From positions 160,407,856 through 160,471,855 of the forward strand of contig OZ020587.1 in assembly GCA_963971535.1 (NCBI GenBank): 64,000 nt of DNA. The letters are read 5' to 3'. The notes beneath the pieces are model-generated. The model was given only the letters and a program-made list of their open reading frames with translations. It was not told the DNA's origin and did not search any database. The translations under genes were made by a program, and so were the position numbers. Positions 1 to 10,100 of this stretch are shown here, piece by piece (the stretch's first letter is position 1; every line of letters starts with the position of its first letter). This stretch comes from Notolepis coatsorum (taxonomy: Eukaryota; Chordata; Actinopteri; Aulopiformes; Paralepididae).

Positions 1-975
1 TTTGGCCTGCATGGGGCGCCATCTACCTTTCAGAGGCTGATGGACAGAGTACTACGGCCCCATCGGGATTATGCAGCCGCATATCTCGATGACATTATCA
101 TTCACTCATCAGATTGGGACACCCACCTCCAAAAGGTGAGAGCGGTGTTGGGTGCCCTCCGGGAGGCGGGTCTCACCGCCAACCCAAAGAAATGCAGGCT
201 GGGACTAGAAGAGGCAGAGTACCTGGGGTTCACAATAGGCCGGGGCAATGTAAAACCGCAGAAGAGGAAAATTGATGCGATAAGGGAGTGGCCTCGCCCC
301 TTAACCAAGAAGCAGGTCAGGACATTTAATGGGCTAGCGAGCTATTATAGGAGGTTTATCCCTAACTTCGCTGCTCGCGCTGCTCCCCTCACAGATCTGA
401 CCCAGGCGCGGCGGCCGTTCACGGTGAAGTGGACACCGGAGGCGGAGGCGCCGTTCGAGGACCTCAAGACTGCCCTCTGTTCGGGACCGGTGCTGGTCTC
501 CCCGAACTTCGACAAGGAGATGACGGTACAGACAGATGCATCAGAGGTGGGACTGGGAGCGGTCCTCTCCCAGCAACTGGAGGGTGAGGAACATCCATTC
601 TTATATGTGAGCAGGAAGCTGCTGCCACACGAGCGCAACTATTCTGCTGTGGAGCGCGAAGGACTGGCAATTAAGTGGGCACTGGAGACGCTCCGTTATT
701 ATCTGCTGGGGAGGCGCTTCACGCTGGTGACGGATCACGCCCCCCTCGTCTGGATGGCCAAGACAAAGGGAACCAATGCCAGGGTGACTCAATGGTTTCT
801 GGAGTTGCAATCGTTTAACTTTTCTGTCATTCACAGGTCCGGGGTGGCGCATGGCAACGCAGACGCCCTCTCCAGGAAGGATGCCTGTTGGGCGTCGGAT
901 GCTCTTCCCCGACGGTCGGAGCTGGAGGGGGGGTACTGTAGCAAACCCCAAGCCACCCCTGGGCTTGGTGATTGA
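1..975 (+). CDS. Gypsy-type pol, C-terminal part (RT-RNase H), cut by window edge
   Basis: The frame is open from base 1, so the window starts inside the reverse transcriptase palm. Counting from the ATG at 40, the RT active site YLDD is at residues 15-18, followed by the RT thumb (FNGLASYYRRFIPNF). An RNase H domain follows with D166 (QTDASEVGLGAV), E206, D232 (VTDHAPLVW) and D275 (NADALSRK). No integrase follows: within about 40 codons of RNase H the frame enters a polypurine tract and then an LTR, and it stops at 973-975 inside the LTR. Either the element has integrase upstream of RT, as in Gmr1-like Gypsy elements of fish (known from the family), or integrase has been deleted; the missing upstream part would decide. 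No stop or frameshift is seen in the visible part. Confidence 0.85.
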   Translation, partial: FGLHGAPSTFQRLMDRVLRPHRDYAAAYLDDIIIHSSDWDTHLQKVRAVLGALREAGLTANPKKCRLGLEEAEYLGFTIGRGNVKPQKRKIDAIREWPRPLTKKQVRTFNGLASYYRRFIPNFAARAAPLTDLTQARRPFTVKWTPEAEAPFEDLKTALCSGPVLVSPNFDKEMTVQTDASEVGLGAVLSQQLEGEEHPFLYVSRKLLPHERNYSAVEREGLAIKWALETLRYYLLGRRFTLVTDHAPLVWMAKTKGTNARVTQWFLELQSFNFSVIHRSGVAHGNADALSRKDACWASDALPRRSELEGGYCSKPQATPGLGD

Positions 976-1303
976 TGGGCGCTACGTGGCGACCCAATGG
1001 CTGGGCGCTGCCCATGTTTGGGCGTCCGCTTCCGGACGCACCTGTCACTAGAGAGCCATCAGAAGTGATTAGGTGATTAGCGAATCACGGCGCGGTGCGC
1101 CTGTTGGGGAGGGGGGACTTAATGGAGCCGAGGAGCCTCCTCTCAGTCCCCCGTAGCAGCGCAAGGCAAAAGGCCACAGAGCGGAGACGCCGCCCGGCCG
1201 ACAGATTACCGCCAGCAAGCAATTATTATTTGAATAGAAAATAAAGAGCATGATTTTGGGAACTGCAACCTGTCTGTGTGTTGTTTATTCTGCCACCCCT
1301 ACA
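937..1303 (+). repeat. 3' LTR of the Gypsy element at the window start
   Basis: A purine tract (about 922-933) directly precedes TGTAGC at 937, and the segment ends with CCCTACA at 1303, giving TGTAG/CTACA inverted ends. A poly(A) signal AATAAA lies at 1240-1245, where R/U5 would be expected. About 367 bp. The 5' partner LTR and the target duplication are outside the window, so the right boundary rests on the inverted ends only. Confidence 0.65.
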
Positions 1304-1431
1304 CCTGGAATTGCCACAGTATAGCACCTTTCATACAAGAATTGCAGCTCAAAGTGCTTCACAGCAGTAAAAAGACAGGCACAAAATGAGCACATAAAGT
1401 GCAGACATAGGAAAATCTCATTTATATATAA
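1304..1431 (-). repeat. L2-like LINE/SINE 3' tail, reverse orientation
   Basis: Read on the minus strand, 1310-1370 gives GAAGCACTTTGAGCTGCA, then ATGAAAGGTGCTATAC, the tail shared by many fish L2-type LINEs and their SINEs. The same tail occurs in direct orientation at 30085-30150. Confidence 0.55.
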
Positions 1432-1812
1432 AGGGCTGTGAAAATTAATGCTTTAACTCTGGAGATTCATTTAAATTCTTTAAAGCGTTAAAAAAATGTA
1501 ATCTAGATTAATCTATGGAGTGAAAAATGTTCAATATAATATAAGAAAGCGGTCTAGCTGAGTCAATGTTGATGGTTTTGTTGAACATTTGTATTTCACA
1601 GGAGAGAAACTGTACTCAAAGAAAGCTATTAAAATAGTCTTTGAATCTAAATATACTTTCTTTGTGTTGGTTTTACATTAATTCCATGATTTTACTCAAG
1701 TAAATATCTGTTACAAGCTTCGGTCTTAAGTAGAAAAGTGCGATTTTTAATCTAGATTAATCTAGAAAATTGTGAGATTAATTAGTTAATTCTTTTTAAT
1801 CTATTGACAGCA
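1432..1812. mobile_element. Degraded non-autonomous hAT-like element
   Basis: The ends GGGCTGTG and TTGACAGC are imperfect inverted repeats, and the interior carries the repeated motif AATCTAGATTAATCTAG seen again in the hAT at 10529-11169. No ORF. I could not find a clean 8-bp target duplication, so superfamily assignment rests on similarity to the other copy. Confidence 0.4.
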
Positions 1813-1919
1813 CAATATTATATATATATATCCACATCTGTCTGTACATACCTGCATATAATCCTTTTTACGTATCAGTAGATACCATATCTATATCTGT
1901 ACATATCCCTTACCTACTC

Positions 1920-2945
1920 TTAAACTCTCAAACTTGGATGACTCACAACTTCCTCAAATTGAACAGTGACAAGACTGAACTTCTCATTATTGGCACCAAA
2001 ACCACCCTCACCAGATCCGGACCCATCACACTCACCATCAACGACTCCACTATCACCCCCTCCCCCCTAGTCCGAAACCTTGGTGTGCTCCTTGACTCCA
2101 CCCTCTCATTTGACCCCCACGTCCGCTCCATCGTAAAAATATCCTACTTTCACCTCCGCAACATTGCAAAAATCCGTCACTGCCTCTCCCCCCCTGCTGC
2201 TGAATCCCTCATTCACGCCTTCATCTCCTCCCGCCTGGACTACTGCAACTCCCTCCTCACTGGTATCACCTCCCGCTCCCTCCATAAACTGCAAATGGTC
2301 CAAAATTCAGCCGCCCGCCTCCTCACTAACACCCGGTCCCGTGAACACATCACTCCTGTCCTCCACTCTCTCCACTGGCTCCCGATCAAACACAGCATAA
2401 ACTTTAAAACACTACTCCTCACCTTCAAAGCCCTCCACAGCCTGCCCCCCCCCCTACCTGACTGATCTCCTTCTTCCCTACCGCCCCACCCGTTCCCTCC
2501 GGTCCTCCTCCACTGCCTCCCTCACTGTCCCGACATCCAACCTTAAAAACTTTGGAGATCGGGCCTTCTCTCGTACTGCACCCCGACTCTGGAACTCCCT
2601 CCCCCAGTCCATCAGAGACTCCCCTACACTCTCCACCTTCAAAGCTCGCCTCAAAACCCACCTGTTCTCCCTTGCCTTCAACCCCCCCCCCACCCATAAA
2701 CCCCCCCCCCCCCTCCAACCTGATTGATGTCTGTCTCCAGTCTTTTTGTGCTATCATGCTGTCTTCCCTGTTCCCCCCATGGTCTCATGTTCCTTTTGTT
2801 TTTGTTTCTTTGTTGTTTCTTTGTTTTTGTTTCTTTGTTTCTTTGCTTTTGTTTCTTTGTTTTTACTTTTGCTCCCGACTATTGTCAGCGACTTCGGGTT
2901 ATTGAGAAGCGCTATATAAATTAAATTAATTATTATTATTATTAC
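1920..2945 (+). pseudogene. 5'-truncated L2/Rex1-like LINE, C-terminal part of RT ORF
   Basis: The frame from 1938 to 2465 encodes the region after the RT catalytic core of a jockey-superfamily LINE: LNSDKTELLIIG, RLDYCNSLLTGI, LQMVQNSAARLLT, HSLHWLPI. It breaks in a C-run near 2445-2455; the homologous reading continues in another frame to about 2690 (motif FGDRAFSRTAPRLWNSLP), so at least one frameshift is present. After a CT/T-rich 3' UTR the copy ends with AAGCGCTATATAAATT and a (TTA)n tail at 2928-2945. No endonuclease or catalytic RT residues remain. Dead copy. Confidence 0.8.
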
Positions 2946-3164
2946 TAGTTAGTTACGCTGCTTTGTATATTACTATTGCACTTATTTTCATTGTACTGTA
3001 CTTGTACAGTTTTTTTATGTTACAATTCAGTATATATTCTGAATGTATTTATGTTGCATTAAAAAACAGTCTACTCTCTATTGCCTGGTGTTCTTTGAAT
3101 TGTATGTGACATGTGCACCAGAAGGTTCTGTGAGACTGTTAAGATCTTTATTGTCATCAGAACA
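2946..3164. other. Intron 4 of gorasp2-like gene: no further feature seen
   Basis: AT-rich sequence between the LINE relic and the 41-bp repeat array. I looked for exon 5 of the GRASP gene on the minus strand here and in 1-2945 and did not find it; it probably lies beyond the left edge. Confidence 0.5.
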
Positions 3165-4033
3165 CATACACTATGATGTAATAAGTACCTCCTTCATGAC
3201 TATCAGCTCCTATGATGTAATAAGTACCTCGCTCATGACCGTATCAGCTCCTATGATGTAATAAGTACCTCGTTCATGATCGTATCAGCTGCTATGATGT
3301 AATGAAGTACCTGTTCATGAGGCTGCTATGATGTAATAAGTACCTCGTTCATGACCGTATCAGCTCCTATGATGTAATAAGTACCTCGTTCATGACCGTA
3401 TCAGCTCCTATGATGTCATAAGTACCTCGTTCATGACCGTATCAGCTCCTATGATGTAATAAGTACCTCGCTCATGACCGTATCAGCTCCTATGATGTAA
3501 TAAGTACCTCGTTCATGATCGTATCAGCTGCTATGATGTAATGAAGTACCTGTTCATGAGGCTGCTATGATGTAATAAGTACCTCGTTCATGACCGTATC
3601 AGCTCCTATGATGTAATAAGTACCTCGTTCATGACCGTATCAGCTCCTATGATGTCATAAGTACCTCGTTCATGACCGTATCAGCTGCTATGATGTAATA
3701 AGTACCTCGTTCGTGACCGTATCAGCTGCTATGATGTAATAAGTACCTCGTTCATGATCGTATCAGCTGCTATGATGTAATAAGTACCTCGTTCATGACC
3801 GTATCAGCTCCTATGATGTAATAAGTACCTCGTTCATGACCGTATCAGCTCCTATGATGTAATAAGTACCTCGTTCATGACCGTATCAGCTCCTATGATG
3901 TAATAAGTACCTCGTTCATGACCGTATCAGCTCCTATGATGTAATAAGTACCTCGTTCATGACCGTATCAGCTCCTATGATGTAATAAGTACCTCGTTCA
4001 TGACCGTATCAGCTCCTATGATGTAATAAGTAC
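3165..4033 (-). repeat. 41-bp minisatellite built from exon 4 end plus 5' splice site
   Basis: About 21 tandem 41-bp units (for example starts at 3811, 3852, 3893, 3934, 3975, 4016). On the minus strand each unit is the last 33 nt of gorasp2 exon 4 (11 codons, [11 protein letters not shown]) followed by the first 8 nt of intron 4 (GTACTTAT). The authentic exon 4 is the last unit, abutting the array at 4034. Each unit therefore carries a copy of the donor GAG/GTACTT. Two units are shortened to 34 bp with donor CAG/GTACTT (around 3300-3330 and 3540-3570); they are 239 bp apart, marking a 239-bp block (five 41-bp units plus one 34-bp unit) that was duplicated as a whole. Confidence 0.95.
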
Positions 4034-4120
4034 CTCGTTCATGACCGTATCAGCTCCTATGATGTAGTCCGTGTGAGGTCTCAGACCGGCGAGGGCTGCA
4101 GGTGAGTTTGGCTCTACTTC
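4034..4120 (-). CDS. gorasp2: gorasp2-like exon 4 (87 nt)
   Basis: Acceptor TTTGTCTCCAG at 4121-4131 (minus strand); the exon encodes [19 protein letters not shown] followed by [10 protein letters not shown], the beginning of the second PDZ-like repeat, 29 codons, phase 0 at both ends. The donor GAG/GTACTTAT is the first of about 22 identical or near-identical donors because the exon end is repeated in the adjoining array. Reading past the authentic donor meets an in-frame TAG after five codons (GTA CTT ATT ACA TCA TAG), so use of any distal donor would truncate the protein. Confidence 0.9.
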
Positions 4121-7100
4121 CTGGAGACAAACCACAGGGACATGACGTACGACATGGCAGGCTGCGGCATCACAGTGTCTTCATAGCTAATGGCTATGAG
4201 TCACGTTGGTCAAACGTTCAAACGGTTATTTTTCGTCATGGGAACAAGAGGAAAGATGCCTCTTTATAGATCTACAACGGAATCGAGATGCAGGGTTTTC
4301 CCTTGACGTCCAGAGAGGTTTGATTGACTGATTGATTGATTGATTTGATTGATTGATTGATTGAAAATTGTATGAACAGATTGCAGAATGGGTACAATAC
4401 AGTATGGCTCAATTCACACAATTGTTAAGAGGATGCAGACCAGAGAAAGACTTTCGTCTTGTTTACATCAGGGTCCCCCATTTTCAATTCATCATAAAGG
4501 AGACCATTATCCCACTGAGGTGGGTTTTGCATGATCATTAGGGATTCTAGTCTCTCTAGAAATACACGAAGACCTTTAGGAATACATAAGGCAATTGGAA
4601 TTACATTTAGCAACCCCAAATAATGGACAGGTTCCCTGGCTTACGCGACTATGCCGATTAAAACCATTCTGCCACTTGGCTGAGTATTCTGATAAGGCAG
4701 CTAATGCAGAGAGAGAATTGTGATTGGCTAGTGATCAGTGACTGTGTGTACAGGGGCGTCAGTGGCTCAGGAGGCAGAGCAGTCGTCTGGTAATCCGGAG
4801 GTTCCCAGTTCGATTCCCGGGCAGCGTGTCGAAGTGTCCTTGAGCAAGACACTTAAGACACCGATGAGCAGGCTGGCACCGGTCGGTGTGTGAATGTGTG
4901 AGTGAATGGGTAGAATGTGAGGAACAAATTGTAAAGCGCTTTGGATAAAAGCTGTTATATAAATTTGTATGTGTAGCAGCTAGGAGGGATATGAGGACTG
5001 TGTGTATGTGTAACTATGAGAGATATGAGGACAGTGTGTATGTGTAACTAGGAGGGATATGAGGACAGTGTGTATGTGTAACTAGGAGGGATATGAGGAC
5101 TGTGTGTAATGTGTAACTAGGAGGGATATGAGGACAGTGTGTATGTGTAACTAGGAGGGATATGAGGACTGTGTGTAATGTGTAACTAGGAGGGATATGA
5201 GGACTGTGTGTAATGTGTAACTAGGAGGGATATGAGGACTGTGTGTGTGTGTAACTAGGAGGGATATGAGGACTGTGTGTATGTGTAACTAGGAGGGATA
5301 TGAGGAATGTGTGTAACTAGGAGGGATATGAGGACAGTGTGTATGTGTAACTAGGAGGGATATGAGGACTGTGTGTATGTGTAACTAGGAGGGATATGAG
5401 GACTGTGTGTGTGTAACTAGGAGGGATATGAGGACTGTGTGTAACTAGGAGGGATATGAGGACTGTGTATGTGTAACTAGGAGGGATGTGAGGACTGTGT
5501 GTATGTGTAACTAGGAGGGATATGAGGACTGCGTGTATGTGTAACTAGGGGGGATATGAGGACTGTGTGTAACTAACTAGGAGGGACATGAGGACTGTGT
5601 GTATGTGTAACTAGGAGGGATATGAGGACTGTGTGTAATGTGTAACTAGGAGGGATATGAGGACTGTGTGTATGTGTAACTAGGAGGGATATGAGGACTG
5701 TGTGTATGTGTAACTAGGAGGGATATGAGGACTGTGTGTGTGTAACTAGGAGGGATGTGAGGACTGTGTGTGTGTAACTAGGAGGGATATGAGGACTGTG
5801 TGTATGTAACTAGGAGGGATGTGAGGACTGTGTGTATGTGTAACTAGGAGGGATATGAGGACTGTGTGTATGTAACTAGGAGGGATGTGAGGACTGTGTG
5901 TATGTGTAACTAGGAGGGATGTGAGGACTGTGTGTATGTGTAACTAGGAGGGATATGAGGACTGCATGCATGTGTAACTAGGGGGGATATGAGGACTGTG
6001 TCTATGTGTAACTAGGAGGGATATGAGGACTGTGTGTATGTGTAACTAGGAGGGATATGAGGACTGTGTGTATGTGTAACGAGGAGGGATGAGGACTGTG
6101 TATGTGTAACTAAGAGGGATATGAGGACTGTGTGTAATGTGTAACTAGGGGGATATGAGGACTGTGTGTATGTGTAACTAGGAGGGATATGAGGACTGTG
6201 TGTAATGTGTAACTAGGGGGGATATGAGGACTGTGTGTAATGTGTAACTAGGGGGGATATGAGGACTGCGACTGCGTGTATGTGTAACTAGGATGGATAT
6301 GAGGACTGTATGTGTAACTAGGAGGGATATGAGGACTGTATGTGTAACTAGGAGGGATATGAGGACCACTTTGACAAACTAGGATGGCTTAGAGTAGACA
6401 ACAGAGTACAGCAACTTGCAATGGGCCTGGTCTACAAGATACACTACACGACCAAGGTACCCATGTTGTACATGTCAAAATACTTCCCAAAGGTCAGTGA
6501 ATACCACAATCACAACACCAGAGGGAGCTCCACAAATCATGTTAAACCCAGATTCGGCTCAAACAAGGGACTAAACACGTTTCACAATTATGCCACATCA
6601 ATGTGGAACGCCCTACCCAAAGCTGTAAAGGAATGTGAATCACTACCCACTTTCAAAACCACTCTCAAAGAACACCTACGGGAGACTGCAATTCGAAACT
6701 GGCCCCTGTAAATGTCCTAACCCAACCCCCTCCAATGTACAGTAAATGCATCATGGTGGTGTAGTGGTTAACACTGTCGCCTCACAGCAAGAAGGTCCAG
6801 GGTTCGATTCCCACTTGGGGACCAGGTTTCCATGATGCCAGGTACTCAGGTGGGGTATCTCCCAGGCCTTTCTGTGTGGAGTTTGCATGTTCTCCCCGTG
6901 CTCGTAAGGGTTTCCCCCCGATAAGATAAACCCAATGGAAAAACATGCACAACAGATCGCTAACGCTGTGGCGTCCTTGACGAAGACGGACAGGAGCACT
7001 TGGATTGGTCCCCGGGGCGCGGCTCACGTTGACGCCCTATCTGCTCCCGGCTGCCCATGGGGGGAAGGACAACGGGATGGGAAAAGTGCAGAGACATTTC

Positions 7101-10100
7101 ATCGGCGACTCAGTGCATGTGTGTGTGTGTTCCTGTGGGTCGCCCATCTCGCGTGTGTGTGTTGAAACTGCATGACAAATAAAGACTTCTAGTCTAACAA
7201 TTATTATTATTATGACCAAGTATGGTTGTCAATATTCCAATGTACAGTTTTGCTTGTACAGTTGTACAGTGTCCCCCCCCCCCCCCCACCTACGCAACCT
7301 CCTCCAATGTACAGTTTCTACATCAAATGTATATACTCTCTTTTCTGGACTCTTTTTGTATCACAAACAGTACTGTATTTGCAAATCTGGTATGTCATAA
7401 ATGTATAGATGTAGCAGTACTGTCTATCTGTATGTCGTGTATCTGTCATATATGAATATGATGAATTGAAAATGGGGGACCCTGATGTAAACAAGACGAA
7501 AGTCTTCTCTGGTCTGCATCCCCTTAACAATTGTATGTATTGAGCCGTACTGTATTGTACCCATTCTGCAATCTGTTAAATAAAGTTTTCTTTTTTATCT
7601 ACTTTTTCTCCCGTTTTATATTTTTTTCTCCCATCCCAATTTCGTATTGTCCAATTCTCCCCTCCCCTGTCTCGAACTCTGTTAGGCCATGCCTCCCACA
7701 AGCCGGCTGCAATGTGAACCAAGCCTTGCATCACGTGTCCCCTCCGGTACACGAGGAGGCAGCTGTCGCATCTTTTCACCTGCACAGCGCGATCTCTCAG
7801 CTGCGAGGGTCTGCGTGGGAGGGACACGCCGCCCCCGTTGCTTCCTGATTCTACTGCGCAGGCGCACCAACCGACCTGTAGGAGTCGCTGTCCACAACGT
7901 CCGATCCCCACCTACCAGCTTCCCACCCCTAACACTGCCAATTGCGTTAGTATGAACGACCAGCCAAGCTGGTAGCAATGCTGAGACCTGGGCTCGAACC
8001 CAGCATCTCCTGCGTTCGTGGCGAGCGCCTTGCCCACTGCGCCACTTAGCCGCCCTGTTAATAAAGTTTTCAATCAATCAATCAATCATGTGTAGCTAGG
8101 AGGGATACCGCCGCACTACCAAAATGGTTAACCCCTTTCACCGCGACAATACACAGAACAAGGTTAACCCTTTCACTGCCACACGACAGCCACCGTCGGT
8201 TGTATAATAGTAAAGGGTTAACCTTCTGTCGCGTGGCAGTGAAAGGGTTAACAATTGTGTGTATTGTACTGTGTACTGTACCCATTCTGCAATCTGTTAA
8301 TAAAACATTTTTCAATCAATCTATCAATTTTCAATCAATCAATCAATCGATCAGACAGCCCTGTTGTCCACTCACCAGGATGTGCCAGACGTTCTCGTTG
8401 GCTCCCTGGAAGCTGCAGAAGCGGATGCTGACCCCCAGGAGCCCCGGTCCTCCTCCCCACATGTTGCTGGGCGTCACGCTGGTGTCCCGCAGCTCCAGCG
8501 TCTTGCTGCTGTAGACCAGCATCCGCACGGGCTTCTCCACGTTCACCTTCAGCAGGTCCTTCAGAGTGTCGTTGTCTTTGTTCTATAGCAGACGCGGGTG
8601 GCAATTGTTACAATTGGGTAGGGCTGACCTCTATTAGTCGATTAGTCCAGTGGTTCCCAAAGTCGGGGTCGCGACCCAAAGGTGGGCCGCGAGCAGCCAC
8701 GGGAGGGCCGCGAGATGATTTCCAAATCACCAAATCACTGAAATTAGAAGCAGGCCAAGACAGTGTTTCTAGTTGTATTCTAAAATTCTATTCTATTGTA
8801 TTCTAAAATGTGACTATATGGTTTTATATTAACTTAATAAATAAACAAAAACTAAAAATCTAATTATTTCAACGAACATTTCAAACTAAATAACAGATTA
8901 TGCACATAAAACGCTGAAAACAACCGAAGCAACAATAGTATTTTAATGAGGCTATTATTATTATCATTATTATTTTGCAACAAGTTAGCCCTTTCATAAA
9001 TAGCACATATAAATGAATAACTGGCTTGAACTAACTTAATAGGATTGAAGTGATATTTGGCTTAAAAAATCGGTCGCCTGGCAAAAAAATAAATAAAAAA
9101 AGCCTGACGATGTGCATTGGGCCGCGGCTCTCTGACGCCTTATTTTCTGGGTCCCGGCCTGAAAAGTTTGGGAACCCCTGGATTAGTCGACTAATCGGTC
9201 GAAAGGAGCCGTAGTCGACTGCCAACCTCTTAGTCGAATACAAAAAAAAATAAGAAATGATTATAATATATATATATATTTTTGTATCATTCTTTCCAAA
9301 AGAAAAGAGGCCTAGAAGCATCATGGCTAACACTAATGGCACGCATACCAGAGGCTAACTGCCTACGAAAACAGGCACAGAGGCACTGAAAGAGGATTTC
9401 ACCCATCTAATGAACACACTAGACTAGACAAATATCAAGATGTATCCATCAGTGGACCAATTGCATGCTTTCGCAGAGGACAAGAAGCCTTCAGTCGACT
9501 CCTTCAGACATTAAGCACCCCCACAGCCCAAATGGAATGATACCAAAAAAAAAATTATATTAAAATTATTTTTAATTTTTTTAGTTAGTCGACTAACGGC
9601 AAATTTTGGCCAATCATAGTCGACCATCCAAATCCTTAGTTGGGCACAGCCCTACAATTGGGGATGTCCGATATTATCGGCCGATATTGGCATTCAAATG
9701 TAATATCGGAAATTACCGGTTTTCAAATTTTTATTTATATATATATATTTTTTAACATTTATTTAAACTTTATTTACCCAGGCGAGCAAGTAAGAACAAA
9801 TTCTTATTTTATTTATTGTCAAAAGTATGCATAATGTTGTGTTAATTCCACGACAAGAGATATGTAATGTTAATTACCTGAAATTATTCAGAAACCCCAC
9901 ATATATATCGGTATCGGTTGATATCGGTATCGGAAATTAAGAGTTGGACAATATCGGTATATCGGTAAAAAGAAAAGCCAATATCGAACATCCCTAGTTA
10001 CAATGAGTGTGATCACAGGCACAGGACACACACGCGCATTGTTTAGATTAGATTACATTCAAATGTATTGTCATCATGCAGCACAAGTACAGTACAACGA

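Larger units (their letters stand above)
6366..8090 (+). mobile_element. LINE family A copy, split by two nested SINEs
   Basis: Three pieces: 6366-6748 (C-terminal RT ORF region, 96-aa frame from 6421 with [10 protein letters not shown] and [11 protein letters not shown]), 7214-7589 (3' UTR) and 8056-8090 (end of tail with (ATCA)n). The pieces are collinear with the intact arrangement at 63100-63918. The copy itself landed inside the 34-bp minisatellite. 5'-truncated, no catalytic RT. Confidence 0.9.
8615..9996. mobile_element. Outermost of three nested hAT elements (intron 2)
   Basis: Ends TGGGGATGTCCGATAT and ATATCGAACATCCCTA are inverted repeats; the flanks are a perfect 8-bp duplication GTTACAAT at 8607-8614 and 9997-10004. 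Only about 345 bp is its own sequence (8615-8618 and 9663-9996); the rest is a second hAT inserted 4 bp from its left end. Non-coding, non-autonomous. Confidence 0.88.

Noticed and set aside
4752..4830. tRNA gene (A and B boxes at 4760 and 4800; similar at 6760, 8040 reverse, 14340, 49640 reverse)
   Set aside because: Each tRNA-like part continues into a SINE body and tail; the clover-leaf arms are not preserved.
3165..6365. Regular repeats that could look like a CRISPR array
   Set aside because: Units are contiguous without unique spacers, and the first array is made from exon 4; there are no cas genes and the sequence is eukaryotic.
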